From Papio anubis (taxonomy: Eukaryota; Chordata; Mammalia; Primates; Cercopithecidae), in assembly GCF_008728515.1 (NCBI RefSeq), contig NC_044983.1, forward strand, positions 131,125,139 to 131,189,138: a stretch of 64,000 bases of DNA, read 5' to 3'. A model generated the notes under the pieces. It was not told the origin of the DNA. It saw nothing but the letters and a program-made list of their open reading frames with translations, and ran no database searches. A program made the position numbers and the translations under genes. Each line of letters begins with the position of its first letter. Position 1 is the stretch's first letter. Below, in pieces: positions 34,865 through 46,039 of the stretch.

Positions 34865-35600
34865 TATCTGGCTCTAGAATTCTGAGTTGACAGTTATTTT
34901 CCTCAGATTTGTGAAGATGTTAAGATATTATTTCATTGTCTTCTGGCATCTGCTGTTGCTGATGAAAAGCCCACTACCAGTGTATTTGTTGTACCCAGAA
35001 TTAATTTTATATATATATACAGATTACATATATACACACACAGATATGGCATTAAATGATAACCATTTAATTCTGAGAACAACAGATACACTGTCAGTGG
35101 GATATATATATCTGTATCTATATCTATTTTTGGTTGTTTTTCTTGGATGTTCTGTACTTTTGTTTTGCTTTTAATGTTTTTCATGGTAAAAGTAGAATTT
35201 CTTTATATTTATCTTACTAAGAACTCATGATTCATTAAGCTGGAGACACGTATCTTTTTCCAATACTAGAAATCTTCTCGTTTAAGTTTTATCAAGTATG
35301 AGCTTCTTGAATTCTCTGTTCTCTTCCTTTGATCTCCTCTTAGACATATGTTGGGCTTTCTTAATCTCCATCTCTCTCTTTTTGTTACTGATGTTTCATT
35401 TCTATCTTTTCTACAGTCATTATGGTATCATCAGATCTTTTTGTTTAAAAGATCTTTCAAAATTGGAATGTTATTTCAATATGAAATAACTTTTGGCTTA
35501 AATTTATTCTATTTAAATATAAGTATTTTTTATTACTGAAAGTTTTACTTTTAGATGTTTTTAAATTTGCTTGTTCTTTTTTAGATTATATAGTTACTTT
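34865..35600 (-). mobile_element. ancient L1 (L1M class) 3' region, antisense
   Basis: 'ggctctagaattctgagttgacag', 'tattatttcattgtcttctggc', 'gctgatgaaaagcccac' and 'agcttcttgaattctctg' match the reverse of old L1 3' sequence. An inverted duplication with a TA microsatellite interrupts it. The many short frames here are read-through. Confidence 0.6.
34970..35101. repeat. inverted repeat (hairpin-capable) with TA-rich loop
   Basis: Arms 34970-35007 and 35064-35101 pair at 31 of 38 positions; the spacer holds ttttatatatatatacag and tatatacacacaca. The left arm fits the L1M reading, so the right arm is an inverted copy of it. Confidence 0.8.
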
Positions 35601-35612
35601 TAAATTAAACAC

Positions 35613-37559
35613 AAAATAATAAGAGCTATTTATGACAAACTCACAGCCAATATCATACTGAATGGGCAAAAACTGGAAGCATTCCCTTTGAAAACTGGCA
35701 CAAGACAGGGATGCCCTCTCTCACCACTCCTATTCAACATAGTGTTGGAAGTTCTGGCTAGGGCAATCAGGCAAGAGAAAGAAATCAAGGGTATTCAGTT
35801 AGGAAAAGAAGAAGTCAAATTGTCCCTCTTTGCAGATGACATGATTGTATATTTAGAAAATCCCATTGTCTCAGCCCAAAATCTCCTTAAGCTGATAAGC
35901 AACTTCAGCAAAGTCTCAGGATACAAAATTAATGTGCAAAAATCACAAGCATTCTTATACACCAGTAACAGACAAACAGAGAGCCAAATCAGGAATGAAC
36001 TTCCATTCACAATTGCTTCAAAGAGAATCAAATACCTAGGAATCCAACTTACAAGGGATGTAAAGGACCTCTTCAAGGAGAACTACAAACCACTGCTCAG
36101 TGAAATAAAAGAGGACACAAACAAATGGAAGAACATACCATGCTCATGGATAGGAAGAATCAATATCGTGAAAATGGCCATACTGCCCAAGGTAATTTAT
36201 AGATTCAATGCCATCCCCATCAAGCTACCAATGAGTTTCTTCACAGAATTGGAAAAAACTGTTTTAAAGTTCATATGGAACCAAAAAAGAGCCCACATCT
36301 CCAAGACAATCCTAAGTCAAAAGAACAAAGCTGGAGGCATCACGCTACCTGACTTCAAACTATACTACAAGGCTACAGTAACCAAAACAGCATGGTACTG
36401 GTACCAAAACAGAGATATAGACCAATGGAACAGAACAGAGTCCTCAGAAATAATACCACACATCTACAGCCATCTGATCTTTGACAAACCTGAGAAAAAC
36501 AAGAAATGGGGAAAGGATTCCCTATTTAATAAATGGTGCTGGGAAAATTGGCTAGCCATAAGTAGAAAGCTGAAACTGGATCCTTTCCTTACTCCTTATA
36601 TGAAAATTAATTCAAGATGGATTAGCGACTTAAATGTTAGACCTAATACCATAAAAACCCTAGAGGAAAACCTAGGTAGTACCATTCAGGACATAGGCAT
36701 GGGCAAAGACTTCATGTCTAAAACACCAAAAGCAATGGCAGCAAAAGCCAAAATTGACAAATGAGATCTCATTAAACTGAAGAGCTTCTGCACAGCAAAA
36801 GAAACTACCATCAGAGTGAACAGGCAACCTACAGAATGGGAGAACATTTTTGCAATCTACTCATCTGACAAAGGGCTAATATCCAGAACCTACAAATAAC
36901 TCAAACAAATTTACAAGAAAAAAACAAACAACCCCATCAAAAAGTGGGCAAAGGATATGAACAGACAGTTCTCAAAAGAAGACATTCATACAGCCAACAG
37001 ACACATGAAAAAATGCTCATCGTCACTGGCCATCAGAGAAATGCAAATCAAAACCACAATGAGATACCATCTCACACCAGTTAGAATGGCGATCATTAAA
37101 AAGTCAGGAAACAACAGGTGCTGGAGAGGATGTGGAGAAATAGGAACACTTTTACACTGTTGGTGGGATTGTAAACTAGTTCAACCATTATGGAAAACAG
37201 TATGGCGATTCCTCAAGGATCTAGAACTAGATGTACCATATGACCCAGCCATCCCATTACTGGGTATATACCCAAAGGATTATAAATCATGCTGCTATAA
37301 AGACACATGCACACGTATGTTTACTGTGGCACTATTCACAATAGCAAAGACTTGGAATCAACCCAAATGTCCATCAGTGACAGACTGGATTAAGAAAATG
37401 TGGCACATATACACCATGGAATACTCTGCAGCCATAAAAAAGGATGAATTCATGTCCTTTGTAGGGACATGGATGCAGCTAGAAACCATCATTCTTAACA
37501 AACTATCCCAAGAACAGAAAACCAAACACCGCATGTTCTCACTCAGAGGTGGGAACTGA
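35613..37559 (+). pseudogene. L1 ORF2 C-terminal half with two in-frame stops
   Basis: ORF2p is the endonuclease and reverse transcriptase that copies L1 RNA at the target site. The endonuclease and N-terminal RT are missing. The remaining frame holds the RT palm with the F-A-D-D catalytic residues (codons at about 35829-35840), the thumb, and the C-terminal Cys-rich motif CWRGCGEIGTLLHCWWDC (about 37119-37172). The usual ending ..FSLRGGN is intact. The frame never shifts: only TGA at 36762-36764 (Trp in the family) and TAA at 36897-36899 break 649 codons. The methionines at 35688 and 36957 are internal codons, not starts. It cannot make a working protein. Confidence 0.95.
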
Positions 37560-37665
37560 ACAATGAGATCACTTGGACTCGGGAAGGGGAACATCACACA
37601 CCGGGGTCTATCATGGGGAGGGGGGAGGGAGGAGGGATTGCATTGGGAGTTATACCTGATGTAAA

Positions 37666-37701
37666 TGACGAGTTGATGGGTGCTGACGAGTTGATGGGTG
37701 C
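37666..37701. repeat. 18-bp tandem duplication in the L1 3' UTR
   Basis: tgacgagttgatgggtgc occurs twice without a gap (37666-37683, 37684-37701). Typical L1PA 3' UTRs have one copy. Confidence 0.95.
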
Positions 37702-37797
37702 AGCACAGCAACATGGCACAAGTATACATATGTAACAAACCTGCACGTTACGCACATGTACCCTAGAACTTAAAGTATAATAATAATTAAAAAAAAA

Positions 37798-38060
37798 GTT
37801 CCTACTTTAATTTTATCACTTTAAATATATTTATTTAGAAGTTTTGTTGTTGTTGCTGTTATTTACAATTCTTGAGACACTAATTCTCATATTCATTGTA
37901 CCTGATAATCCTATCATAATAGCTTATTTTGTTACGTGGCTGTAATTCTGATTGTGCTTTCAAAATTTTTAATCAGTACCCCCTCCCAGTCATGGGGGCT
38001 ATTGTAAGGAATTTCCTAATTGCTTCTATAGGAGCCTGCCTGTAGTTTTCAATGGTATTA
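37798..38060 (-). mobile_element. possible continuation of the antisense L1M
   Basis: 'tttagaagttttgttgttgttgctg' and 'tgtacctgataatcctatc' could continue the old antisense L1 seen before 35610, split by the L1PA. Weak. Confidence 0.3.
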
Positions 38061-38062
38061 GA

Positions 38063-38376
38063 TTTTTTTTTCTTTCTTCTTTTCTTTTTTTTTTTTTTGA
38101 AATGGAGTCTCACTCTGTTGCCCAGGCTGGAGTGCCGTTGCATGATCTCTGCTCACTGCAAGCTCCGCCGCCCGGGTTCACGCCATTCTCCTGCCTCAAC
38201 CTCCCAAGTAGCTGGGACTACAGGCGCCACCAACCACACCCAGCTAATTTGTATATTTAGTAGAGATGGCATTTCACCGTGTTAGCCAGGATGGTCTCGA
38301 TTTCCTGACTTCGTGATCCACCTGCCTCAGCCTCCCAAAGTGCTGAGATTACAGGTGTGAGGCACTGTGCCCGGCC
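38063..38376 (-). mobile_element. Alu, AluY-like
   Basis: Reverse full-length copy after a T-rich tail. The 'gcaagctccgccgcccgggttcacgccattctcc' form is diagnostic for AluY rather than older Alus. No clear duplication in the AT-rich flanks. The 38052-38285 frame is Alu read-through. Confidence 0.9.
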
Positions 38377-39149
38377 TCTTTTTTTAAAAAAAATTTTAAT
38401 TTATGAGCTAATAGCTTAATCCTGAGCCTCAGTTTCTCACTGGTGCCTTTTGCTCACATCCGGTGCCCTTTGCAAAGTCGAGCTTCCTTGTGAATGTCCA
38501 GACCAGTGACCAGGGTTTTCATGGAAGGGAAAACTCTTTGGGAATCTGGAATGTATGTAAGGGCTCTGCTTTCATGGACTTAAACCCATATTTCCTGTAT
38601 CTCTTGAATAGCAGAAGCTTAGTTTGTATTGCCTACAATACACATCTTAGTCTAAAACCCCAAGGGCCTTTCCAGAATCAGCTCAGGTTTATCTTGCTGG
38701 CTTTACTTCTCTTTTTATGTCTGGAACCTACGAATTCGCATTCTTTCTTTTGAATTCATTTTTGTGTCATACAGTTTGTTATATTTTCTCAACAGGTATA
38801 TGATTTTAATAACAGGAGGGGGCTTATCTGTATCCTTTTAGACTTGCTAGATTGTTGGAAGCATCTCTAAAATTTAGTGGAGTTACAGGGATTACAGTGT
38901 GTACATGTAGACCTTAGAATATCTTGCTTAGAAGCAGGAGGAAATAATCACAGTGTGTAAATCCCACTTGGAAAATAGTAGAAAACATGACTTGGTATTC
39001 AGAGAGGCCTTGTAAAGGGTAGTTAAATAAGCACCCCCTGCAAAATTAGAGGATTTTTATTTTATTATTTATTTTTTGTATTACTTTATTTTTATAGTAC
39101 CTGAAATGAACAAAAATTATTTCTGAAATTATGAAAACTGATTTAACAT
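38377..39149. other. no gene recognised
   Basis: Unassigned. The 38463-38753 frame has no recognisable domain. Confidence 0.45.
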
Positions 39150-39870
39150 CATAGACACAAACATCGGGCAAAGAGGGGGATCCACGAGGCTGGGAGATGC
39201 TGTGCGTTTCTGCCCTTTACTTCTGATTCTGACACCACTCCTCTGGTGCGCCTGGAATTTTATTTGTGAACAAGGCAGCACTTGACCCTGATTTCCCCCT
39301 TATCTCCATCCCCTGGATCTGGGATGACATTTGATATTCCTGGTTGTTTCTTTTTTACCCCCTCTGAAGAATATGTATTTACTGAAGAGTTTGTAAGAAC
39401 AAAGGGATGGAACTTCTTTAAATAGAGGGGCTGTTTCCTCTGAACAGCAGGACGAGCAGGCAGCCAGGCTTTGGGTGGTTTCCCAGGAGCGGAATTTCTG
39501 GCATGCTTGGTTCTTCTCTCCGGGCAAACGCCTTGGTGCCTCACCACAAACACTAACTCCTTCTTCCTTTTTCCTCGCCTGCCCACAGCCTGCCAACGTC
39601 ACTTGAAGGAGCATAAATAGCTGTACCAGGCGTGTCTCTTAATCAGATCAATGTGAACTTTTTTCTTTTTTAGAAAATTCCTTCCAAAATATGATATGAT
39701 TTGAGTTCTTTCTCATTGAACAAGAGAAGCTTTCACCAGCTAATGTGGAGGGGAAGGGAGCCAGAAAGCTCCCGCACAGATGTGCAAACAGTTTCTGTGC
39801 CATTTTTTTCTTTCTCAGAGAGGAGAATAAAAACCAGGTTAGAGGACTCCATGATCTCTGAGAAAAGAAG
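39150..39870. promoter_or_regulatory. candidate regulatory segment (hypothesis)
   Basis: Not repeat-like. Eleven CpGs lie between 39165 and 39630, more than the surroundings. It contains an MEF2/TATA-like ttaaatag (39419) and gcataaatag (about 39611), and CAACGTCACTTG, a CRE-like string at about 39594. Overlapping minus-strand frames (39260-39614) have no recognisable domain and could be chance. Confidence 0.25.
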
Positions 39871-39880
39871 CTAATGATTC

Positions 39881-40189
39881 AGCCAGGTGCGGTGGCTCAC
39901 ACCTGTAATCCCAGCACTTTGAGAGGCCGAGGCGGGTGGATCACGAGGTCAGGAGTTTAAGACCAGCCTGGTCAATATGGTGAAACCCTGTCTCTACTAA
40001 AAATACAAAAATTAGCTGGGCTTGGTGGCACGCACCTGTAGTCCCAGCTACTCGGGAGGCTGAGGCAGGAGAATCACTTGAACCAGGGAGGCAGAGGTTG
40101 CAGTGAGCCGAGACGGTGCCACTGCACTCCAGCCTGGGTGACAGAGCAAGGCTCTGTCTCAAAAAGAAAAAAAAAAAAAAAAAAAAAAA
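39881..40189 (+). mobile_element. Alu (AluS-like) with target-site duplication
   Basis: Full dimer with a long A-tail. The flanks 39867-39880 and 40190-40203 match at 11 of 14 bases (gaagctaatgattc / gcagttaacgattc). The 39941-40234 minus-strand frame is Alu read-through. Confidence 0.95.
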
Positions 40190-40203
40190 GCAGTTAACGA
40201 TTC

Positions 40204-40740
40204 TATAAGCACTAAGGTTTTCTGTCCCCAGCAAATGCTTAAGCTAGTTGCCCTGAGATTCTCATGATGACTGCCCCTCTCGGGCTAAGGAGTTATACCC
40301 ATTTCACTGTTCCCAGCAGAGACAAATATTTGACCTTGAATATTTATTTGTATGGTCCTCATTTGTAACCACTTGCAATCAGCAAATTTGAGATGAATGG
40401 GAGCTTTTCCTGAATAAAACTATATTTTTTATTCTCCCTTGCAGTCTAGGATAGCCAAATGACCGTATTTCTGGCCAATGGTATATAAATAGAAGTTCAC
40501 GTGTGCTTTGGAGAAAATGTTCCCAATGGGAGTGAGTGAGTGTTCATCCTCTTCCTTCTTGTTGCAAGATGTGATGGCTGATACTTGAACAGCCGTCTGG
40601 GACTCTGAGGTAGAAGCCGTGTCCTGAGAATGGCAGAGCAGCAAGGTAGGAGGGGCCTGAGGCCTGACAAGTGTAACAAGCACCCCTACCTGCCCTACAC
40701 TGCCAATCTCTGTGCCTCTGTTGTGGATATTAAAGAAATA
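40204..40740. other. no gene recognised
   Basis: Overlapping minus-strand frames at 40429-40683 have no recognisable domain. Confidence 0.45.
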
Positions 40741-40756
40741 TATTTGTATATTTTTA

Positions 40757-41052
40757 TTTGTTTTTTTTATTTTTTGGAGACAAAGTCTTGCTCAGTAGCC
40801 CAGGCTAGAGTGCAGTGGAGCCATCTCAGCTCACTACAACTCTGCTTCACGGGCTCAAGCAATTCTCCTGCCTCAGTCTTTTGAATAACTGGTATTACAG
40901 GTGCGCACCACCATGCCCGGCTAATTTTTGTATTTTTAGTAGATATGGGGTTTTGCCATGTTGGCCACCTGGTCTCAAACCCCTGACTTCAGTTGATCCA
41001 CCTTGGCCTCCCAAAGTGCTGGGATTACAGGTGTGAGCCACCACACCTGGCC
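40757..41052 (-). mobile_element. Alu with target-site duplication
   Basis: Reverse dimer. The flanks TATTTGTATATTTTTA (40741-40756) and TATTTGTATCTTTTTA (41053-41068) match at 15 of 16. Together with the Alu at 39881 it forms an opposed pair about 570 bases apart. Confidence 0.95.
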
Positions 41053-41068
41053 TATTTGTATCTTTTTA

Positions 41069-42220
41069 AAGTGTTAGATACGCTGTCATCCTCAAAGAGG
41101 CTTTATCTTAACTGATAAATCTTCTAATTATAGTTTTTGTCTTGCTCTATTTCACCATTTAAATAGTATTGAAAACTAAGTTTACAACCTACCACCTCTT
41201 ACTCTTCTAAGAAATTCAAGGGACTGCTCTGAAGATAGATCCTCCAGTACAGAAAATCTAGCATGGTTGGACTTCACAGTGCTGCAGTTGTTTCAACGGG
41301 ACAGTTGTAATGCAATCATTAAGCAGTTATTGAACATAGACGTGGTACATTTTCCATCCCCTGCCTTCCTGATTACCTTTTTCTAAAAAAATAAAAATAA
41401 AAATAGCTAATTAAGTTAAAGTAACACAAATTTAAAACATACACTCTATTAATGGGGAGTAGGTTGCAAATTTACGACTAATTTAGAAAGAATACCATTT
41501 TGAGAACAATTTGCCAAAGTTTTTTCCCCCCTACTTGACTTCAGGCTGGGGAAAACTAGCACTTTAATTATGAACTAGACAAATACAGTCTGTGAAATCT
41601 TGTTTAGTGAGTTCACGTATAATGAGCTTTCAGAAAAGCAGTGAGAAAGAAAATGATCATTTATTTATTGGGTTTTGCTGCTTGGTATTTTGTGTTCGTA
41701 TTTGTTTGGCGTAGTTTTCCATTAAGACTTAAAAGCTCTGTTTCTGATAAAGGGAAGAAAGAGGCCAAGACATCATCTTGGTAACTCCTAGACTCTTGTG
41801 AAGAGTCTGTTCCTACCCATGGACTAGACAGAATCTCCATCATTAGCATGATGGAGCCAGAGCAATGTAAAAATCAAAGCAGCACCCAGTTTTCTTTCTT
41901 GTTACCAACTAGTCTTGTTTCCTCTTGTCTGTAGCCAGTGTTTTGCCTGTTGAATGTCAACCACAAAGGAGACGTCTATCATCAACACACTGCTCAGCTC
42001 TCAATCTGATCTGCTTGTTTGGACGATATCTTGTTCAGTTTCTTAGGACACTTGTATTTGCGCCAGAATAGAGAATGGGACTGAAACTTCTAGAGGGGTA
42101 TTGGTGACATGAAGAGAAGGTTTTTGTATTCCACCATGGTGGCCAATTTAGGATCTTCCATTTAGCTGGGATAGTGGCAGATGCTTACCCCAATGCGCTG
42201 ACCTATTATTTCTCCTTTCT
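41069..42220. other. no gene recognised
   Basis: About 1.15 kb unassigned; an A-rich patch at 41384-41405. Confidence 0.45.
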
Positions 42221-42224
42221 TCTA

Positions 42225-42600
42225 CAATATATCCAAGAAGGCAGAGAACCTTTTCATTGATCATTATTGCATCCTTAGTTCCTAGCACAATAAACAGTAC
42301 ATAATAAATGTTTAATAAGTATTTGTCTGAATAACAAATAACCCCCTTTATCTTCAGGGTAAAGTTTGGGCTCTTTTGCATGACATTCAAGATACTTCCC
42401 AATCACAATCTTTTTTACTGGCTGCATTTCCTACTATCTCCTGACAATTACTGAACAACAATATTGAAGCCATCATAGTTTCCTGAGCAGGGATGGACTC
42501 ATATTCTGTGCATTTGCTGAGGGTACCCTTGGTCAACTTTTAAGATACAGCTTAAATGTTATCTCTATATAGCCTCTTTGAAACCCAGCAACTGCTTGTG
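42225..42600 (+). mobile_element. two adjacent L2 LINE fragments, sense
   Basis: An L2 3' end (42225-42345: 'gcatccttagttcctagcacaataaacagtacataataaatg') is followed by more-5' L2 sequence (42346-42600: 'tttgcatgacattcaagatacttccc', 'agatacagcttaaatgttatctc'). The order is inverted relative to one element, so these are two insertions. Confidence 0.6.
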
Positions 42601-43599
42601 CAATTAGTTTAATAACAAACACTTACGGACCAGCTACTCTGTTTCAGGAACAGCCCCAAGTTCTGAGACCAGTACTTGAGGGTAGAAGAACACTATGCTG
42701 GAACAAAGGAAATCAGGGCAGAGCATAATGGCCAAGGGTCAGAGAAATCCACCTTAAAAATCCTCCCTATGTATTTTTCAAAAAGGAAAGGTAGAGCCCC
42801 TGGAGAACCGATGGACTTAATAGCTAGTTGCTTTATTCAACAAGACTTGCCTAATTATTCCTTCTTTCTAATTCCTTTGGATTTCAACAACACTGACTAT
42901 GATGCATTCCCAGTGCAACTCATCCTGCATCTGACCTCTCTACTGTTGCCTTTGCTCTCCCTCTGGCTGTTCTACGCCCCTTCTCCATACCTGCCTGGCC
43001 AACTTCTACCTGACCTTAAGGAATTAGATCGAAGGTCCTCTGCCAGAAATCTTTGCTCATTTCCCCTTTAGTTTGAATTAAACGACTCTCACGGTGCACA
43101 TGTCTATCACCAGTTTCACCATTTGTAATTATTTGTGTGTCGAATGTCCCTGCCTCCCTGAGAGACACATAGAAATCTTGTGAAACTGCCAATGATATAA
43201 AGTCAGACCCTTCAAAAGTGAAGCCTGGGAGTCTGAATTTTGATAACTTCCCCAAATGATGTCCTACACATTCAAAACTACTTCTTTGGATTTTAAGTTC
43301 CTGGGGGCCAGGGAATCTCTCATCAGCATGTGTGCTTGGTGAAATGACTCTTATGCAGGAGATGGGCTCTTAATATAAGATCATTCACTGAGTGAGTAAG
43401 TGGATGTCAGTGCCCGAGTGGCATCAGAACAAATGATAAGGTCTTTCCCTGTGTGCTCCATGGAGTCTCTTCATCTCCTGGCCCTGGTCCATCTGGCCTT
43501 ACCTCTGAATTCTTACCTTTCATAGGTGCAACTGCATTCACCTTTCATCCTGTCTTCATTTCTGGATCCTTCCTTGGGATTTAGCTCTTGTGTCTATGG
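42601..43599 (+). mobile_element. partly L2-derived, largely unassigned
   Basis: 'ctgcctggccaacttctacctgaccttaagg' and 'ctctgccagaaatctttgc' (42985-43060) look like diverged L2. The rest is unassigned. The 42676-43071 frame has no recognisable domain. Confidence 0.35.
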
Positions 43600-43800
43600 T
43601 AACATATTACATAATTTACCTATTTCTTAGTTTATTGTCTTTTGTTTGTTTTCCCCTACCAAAATTTAACCTGTATGGACAGAGGGATTCTTTTTCAATT
43701 TTTTTTCAGTGATAAACATCTACTTCAATGACCTAGAACAGTGTGTCTCATGTAATAGATGCTCAATAAATATTTGGCTAATAAATGAATACATGAGTGA
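43600..43800 (+). mobile_element. L2 LINE 3' end, sense
   Basis: 'tttgttttcccctaccaaaatttaacctgtatgg' then 'acctagaacagtgtgtctcatgtaatagatgctcaataaatatttgg' and the end aatgaatacatgag. Confidence 0.75.
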
Positions 43801-45076
43801 ATGGATGAATTTCCTGAGATGGATCCATTGCTTTTCACCCCTTGCTCTTCAACTTAATTTGTGCAATGACACTTTCTCCCCTTTAATTTCTGCCAAACAG
43901 TCCTCTTGTAATTTTATCTACCTCCTCATCTCCTTGCTGGACACCCCAGCTCTCAGGCTCTGTCCATAGACCACCATCTCAGTCACACCCAGGACTTGCC
44001 CCTCCTAAGCACTTCAGAATGTCACTGGCTATTCCTTATCTCCAAGGGATCAAAGAAGTATCCCTTGTTTCAAAATATTAGCACTTCCATGAAAGACAAG
44101 ATCCTGGATTGCTGTCTTTAATTTATTCTAAGGCTGGGCAAGGAGATCTCTGTTTCCTATTTGGAATGCACAGAACTCCCCTCTGGGAAATAAAGATGAC
44201 ATGGGTTAGATTCATCACCGCAGATGGCACCTGCTGCTGCATCCTCCTAAATGATTTCACATTTGGGCAAGCTGGTTGGGGCAGAATGGCAGGCTTCAAA
44301 TGGTTTCTGGCTTGCTAGCGAGTTACTTGGCTGCATCTTTTTACCTTGAGTCACTGATTTGAAAACAACCTAGATTTCCGGTGATAAAAAGTGTTTTTGG
44401 TTAGACAGATGGGATACAGCATGTCTAAGAAATGATGTTTTCTTTCAGGCCAGGACCTGGTGAATAATTGTTTCTACTTGCTGTGGTGGAGACAGACTCA
44501 AAACCTAACCTGTGCCTTTCTTCTCTGCGGGCATGGTCCCTGAGGTGGCGGGTAGGAGCTCACCATGTGGAGAGGTGGCCTGAGACCTTTGACGGATCTG
44601 ACAAGGTCCACATGTGACTGGAGACCTCAGGGACATAAGAAGTCAAGGGCGAGCTATTGGATGGGGAAAGTGAGTTAGGGAGGCAGGCAGCAGGGTCAGA
44701 GAGTGGGATAGTAGAGAGAATGCCACCTTGGTCTTCCAAAGGCACAACTTCACCTTCTCATGCTGTCTGTTACTACCTATGTGATCCTTGGTTAGTTAAG
44801 GAAATGAATTTCAGAAACTGTCTAATATGTAAAAGAGAAGTAACAACATTTCTCGTGAGATTATGTTATGACCCATTGGTGAAGAAGTTGTATGTAAACT
44901 GTAAAGTGCTATAGAAATGGAAGTCAGATGATCAACTAGCTGAACCTTTACCTTCTTACTTGAGGAATGTCAGATCCTTTTTCTTCTTTGTTTCCCAAAT
45001 CCTACCTTCAAAGGCAAATCAATTTTCCTCTTCTTAACTCAGTGTTAGAGAATTTTATCCAGAGATCATTAAGTCA
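43801..45076. other. no gene or repeat recognised
   Basis: Unassigned apart from chance frames (43709-43969, 44109-44318, 44560-44914). Confidence 0.45.
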
Positions 45077-45231
45077 AACTATGGCCCTCTGTGGGTAGAA
45101 TAAAGACAGGAAAGATGTACTAAAATATACCATGCAGGTCCAGGTAACTAGTGGTTTGCATTGTCTTTGTTTGGCTATGGAAGCTACTTGGGTTTGAATT
45201 ATCTTTTCGTGTGTGTGACCTTAACAAAATG
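45077..45231 (+). repeat. local direct duplication, copy 1
   Basis: Pairs with 46040-46190. Both run 'atggcc..tctgtgggt.gaataaag', 'ggaaagatgtact', 'tggtttg.attgtctttgtt', 'gggtttgaat' and 'gtgtgtga.cttaacaaaatga', with scattered substitutions and 1-2 base gaps. The last third resembles a MIR core. Confidence 0.85.
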
Positions 45232-45584
45232 AAAGACTACCACAAAGATCAACTGACTTGTTTTCTCCAGCTGGAATGTGCACAGATAGTGCACAGTGTA
45301 CACAGAGCTGGTGCATACACACCTAGTTCATGTACAGCTGATATGTACAAGAACTGAAGCTGTACTCCAGGTCCTTTGGAACCTAAAGACTTTTCCCCCA
45401 TATGTACTAGGATAACCACTGGGATAGGAAATCAGGGGAAAACAGGAAAAGACAAAGCATCCAAGTGTCAAACATTGGGGTGAATGTAGTTGCAATTGTT
45501 TTATAAATACAGTTATTCATTTCCCAAGAGCTTCAAGGAGTATGAAAACTTTCTTCCCAAATCAGGCTCAATGAAGTCACTTTC

Positions 45585-45735
45585 ATTTCATTCATTCATT
45601 ACATCATTTGACAAACACTCATGAGTGCCTAATATATGCTAGATAATGTTTTAAGCCCCAAGAACAAGGAATAATGAGTCAATCAAGATTGCTGCCTTCA
45701 TAGAATTAGTGGGAAAGAGATAAAGAACTTTCTGG
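45585..45735 (-). mobile_element. L2-class repeat end, antisense
   Basis: 'tttcattcattcattac', 'gagtgcctaatatatgctagataatgtttt' and 'attgctgccttcatagaattag' follow the antisense L2 3' order. Confidence 0.6.
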
Positions 45736-45839
45736 GCATGGTTGTTTTTATATTACATGGAGTAGTACCCCTATCGGGAGGATTGTGCTCAACTACAGGT
45801 ACTTTTGAGAGATATTTCTGTTCCCAGGAATTTATTTTA

Positions 45840-46000
45840 AGAAGAAAAAAAGATTGCACAAATATCTATTTTTTAGAATGTTTTCCACAGTATCATTTAT
45901 GTTGGCAAACAAGTAGAAAACTGCCTAGATGTCTATTAACAGGTAAAAGATTACATTGATAAGAATCATATTCACTGAATGGCATTGTGTCTACCTTTGC
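45840..46000 (+). mobile_element. possible old L1 ORF2 3' fragment, sense
   Basis: 'cacagtatcatttatgttggcaaacaagtagaaaactgcctagatgtctattaacaggtaaaagattac' resembles the L1M codons for a 'NWKPPKCPSINRG'-like stretch. Highly diverged. Confidence 0.4.
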
Positions 46001-46039
46001 ACAGTATGTATGGACAGTATGATTCTGATTAGATGAAGA

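Larger units (their letters stand above)
35611..37797 (+). mobile_element. 5'-truncated primate L1 (L1PA class)
   Basis: Starts within ORF2 at aaaataataagagc and runs through the ORF2 stop (37557-37559), the 3' UTR with its G-rich tract (37615-37636), and a short A-tail at 37790-37797. It is 2.2 kb of the usual 6 kb. The low divergence of ORF2 marks it as one of the youngest elements in the window. A clean target duplication could not be defined. Confidence 0.95.

Noticed and set aside
34977..35093. hAT-like element from CAGTG to CACTG ends of the inverted repeat
   Set aside because: The arms extend beyond CAG into cccacta and no 8-base duplication flanks them; the left arm fits L1M sequence.
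35795..36076. 93-residue minus-strand frame
   Set aside because: Shadow of the L1 ORF2 coding strand.
35688..36764. 358-residue frame starting with Met as a stand-alone gene
   Set aside because: It is an internal part of L1 ORF2; the Met is not a native start and the frame is open well upstream of it.
35593..37820. Target duplication for the L1PA copy (gttactttt / gttcctactttaatttt)
   Set aside because: Similarity needs gaps in AT-rich sequence; not convincing.
39260..39614. Two overlapping 104-108-residue minus-strand frames
   Set aside because: In different frames over the same bases, without domains; at most one could be real and neither shows codon-like constraint by eye.
39941..40234. 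97-residue minus-strand frame with hydrophobic poly-Phe start
   Set aside because: The poly-Phe is the Alu A-tail read in reverse; the remainder is Alu read-through.
42676..43071. 131-residue plus-strand frame
   Set aside because: Spans diverged L2 text; no recognisable domain and no composition unlike its surroundings.
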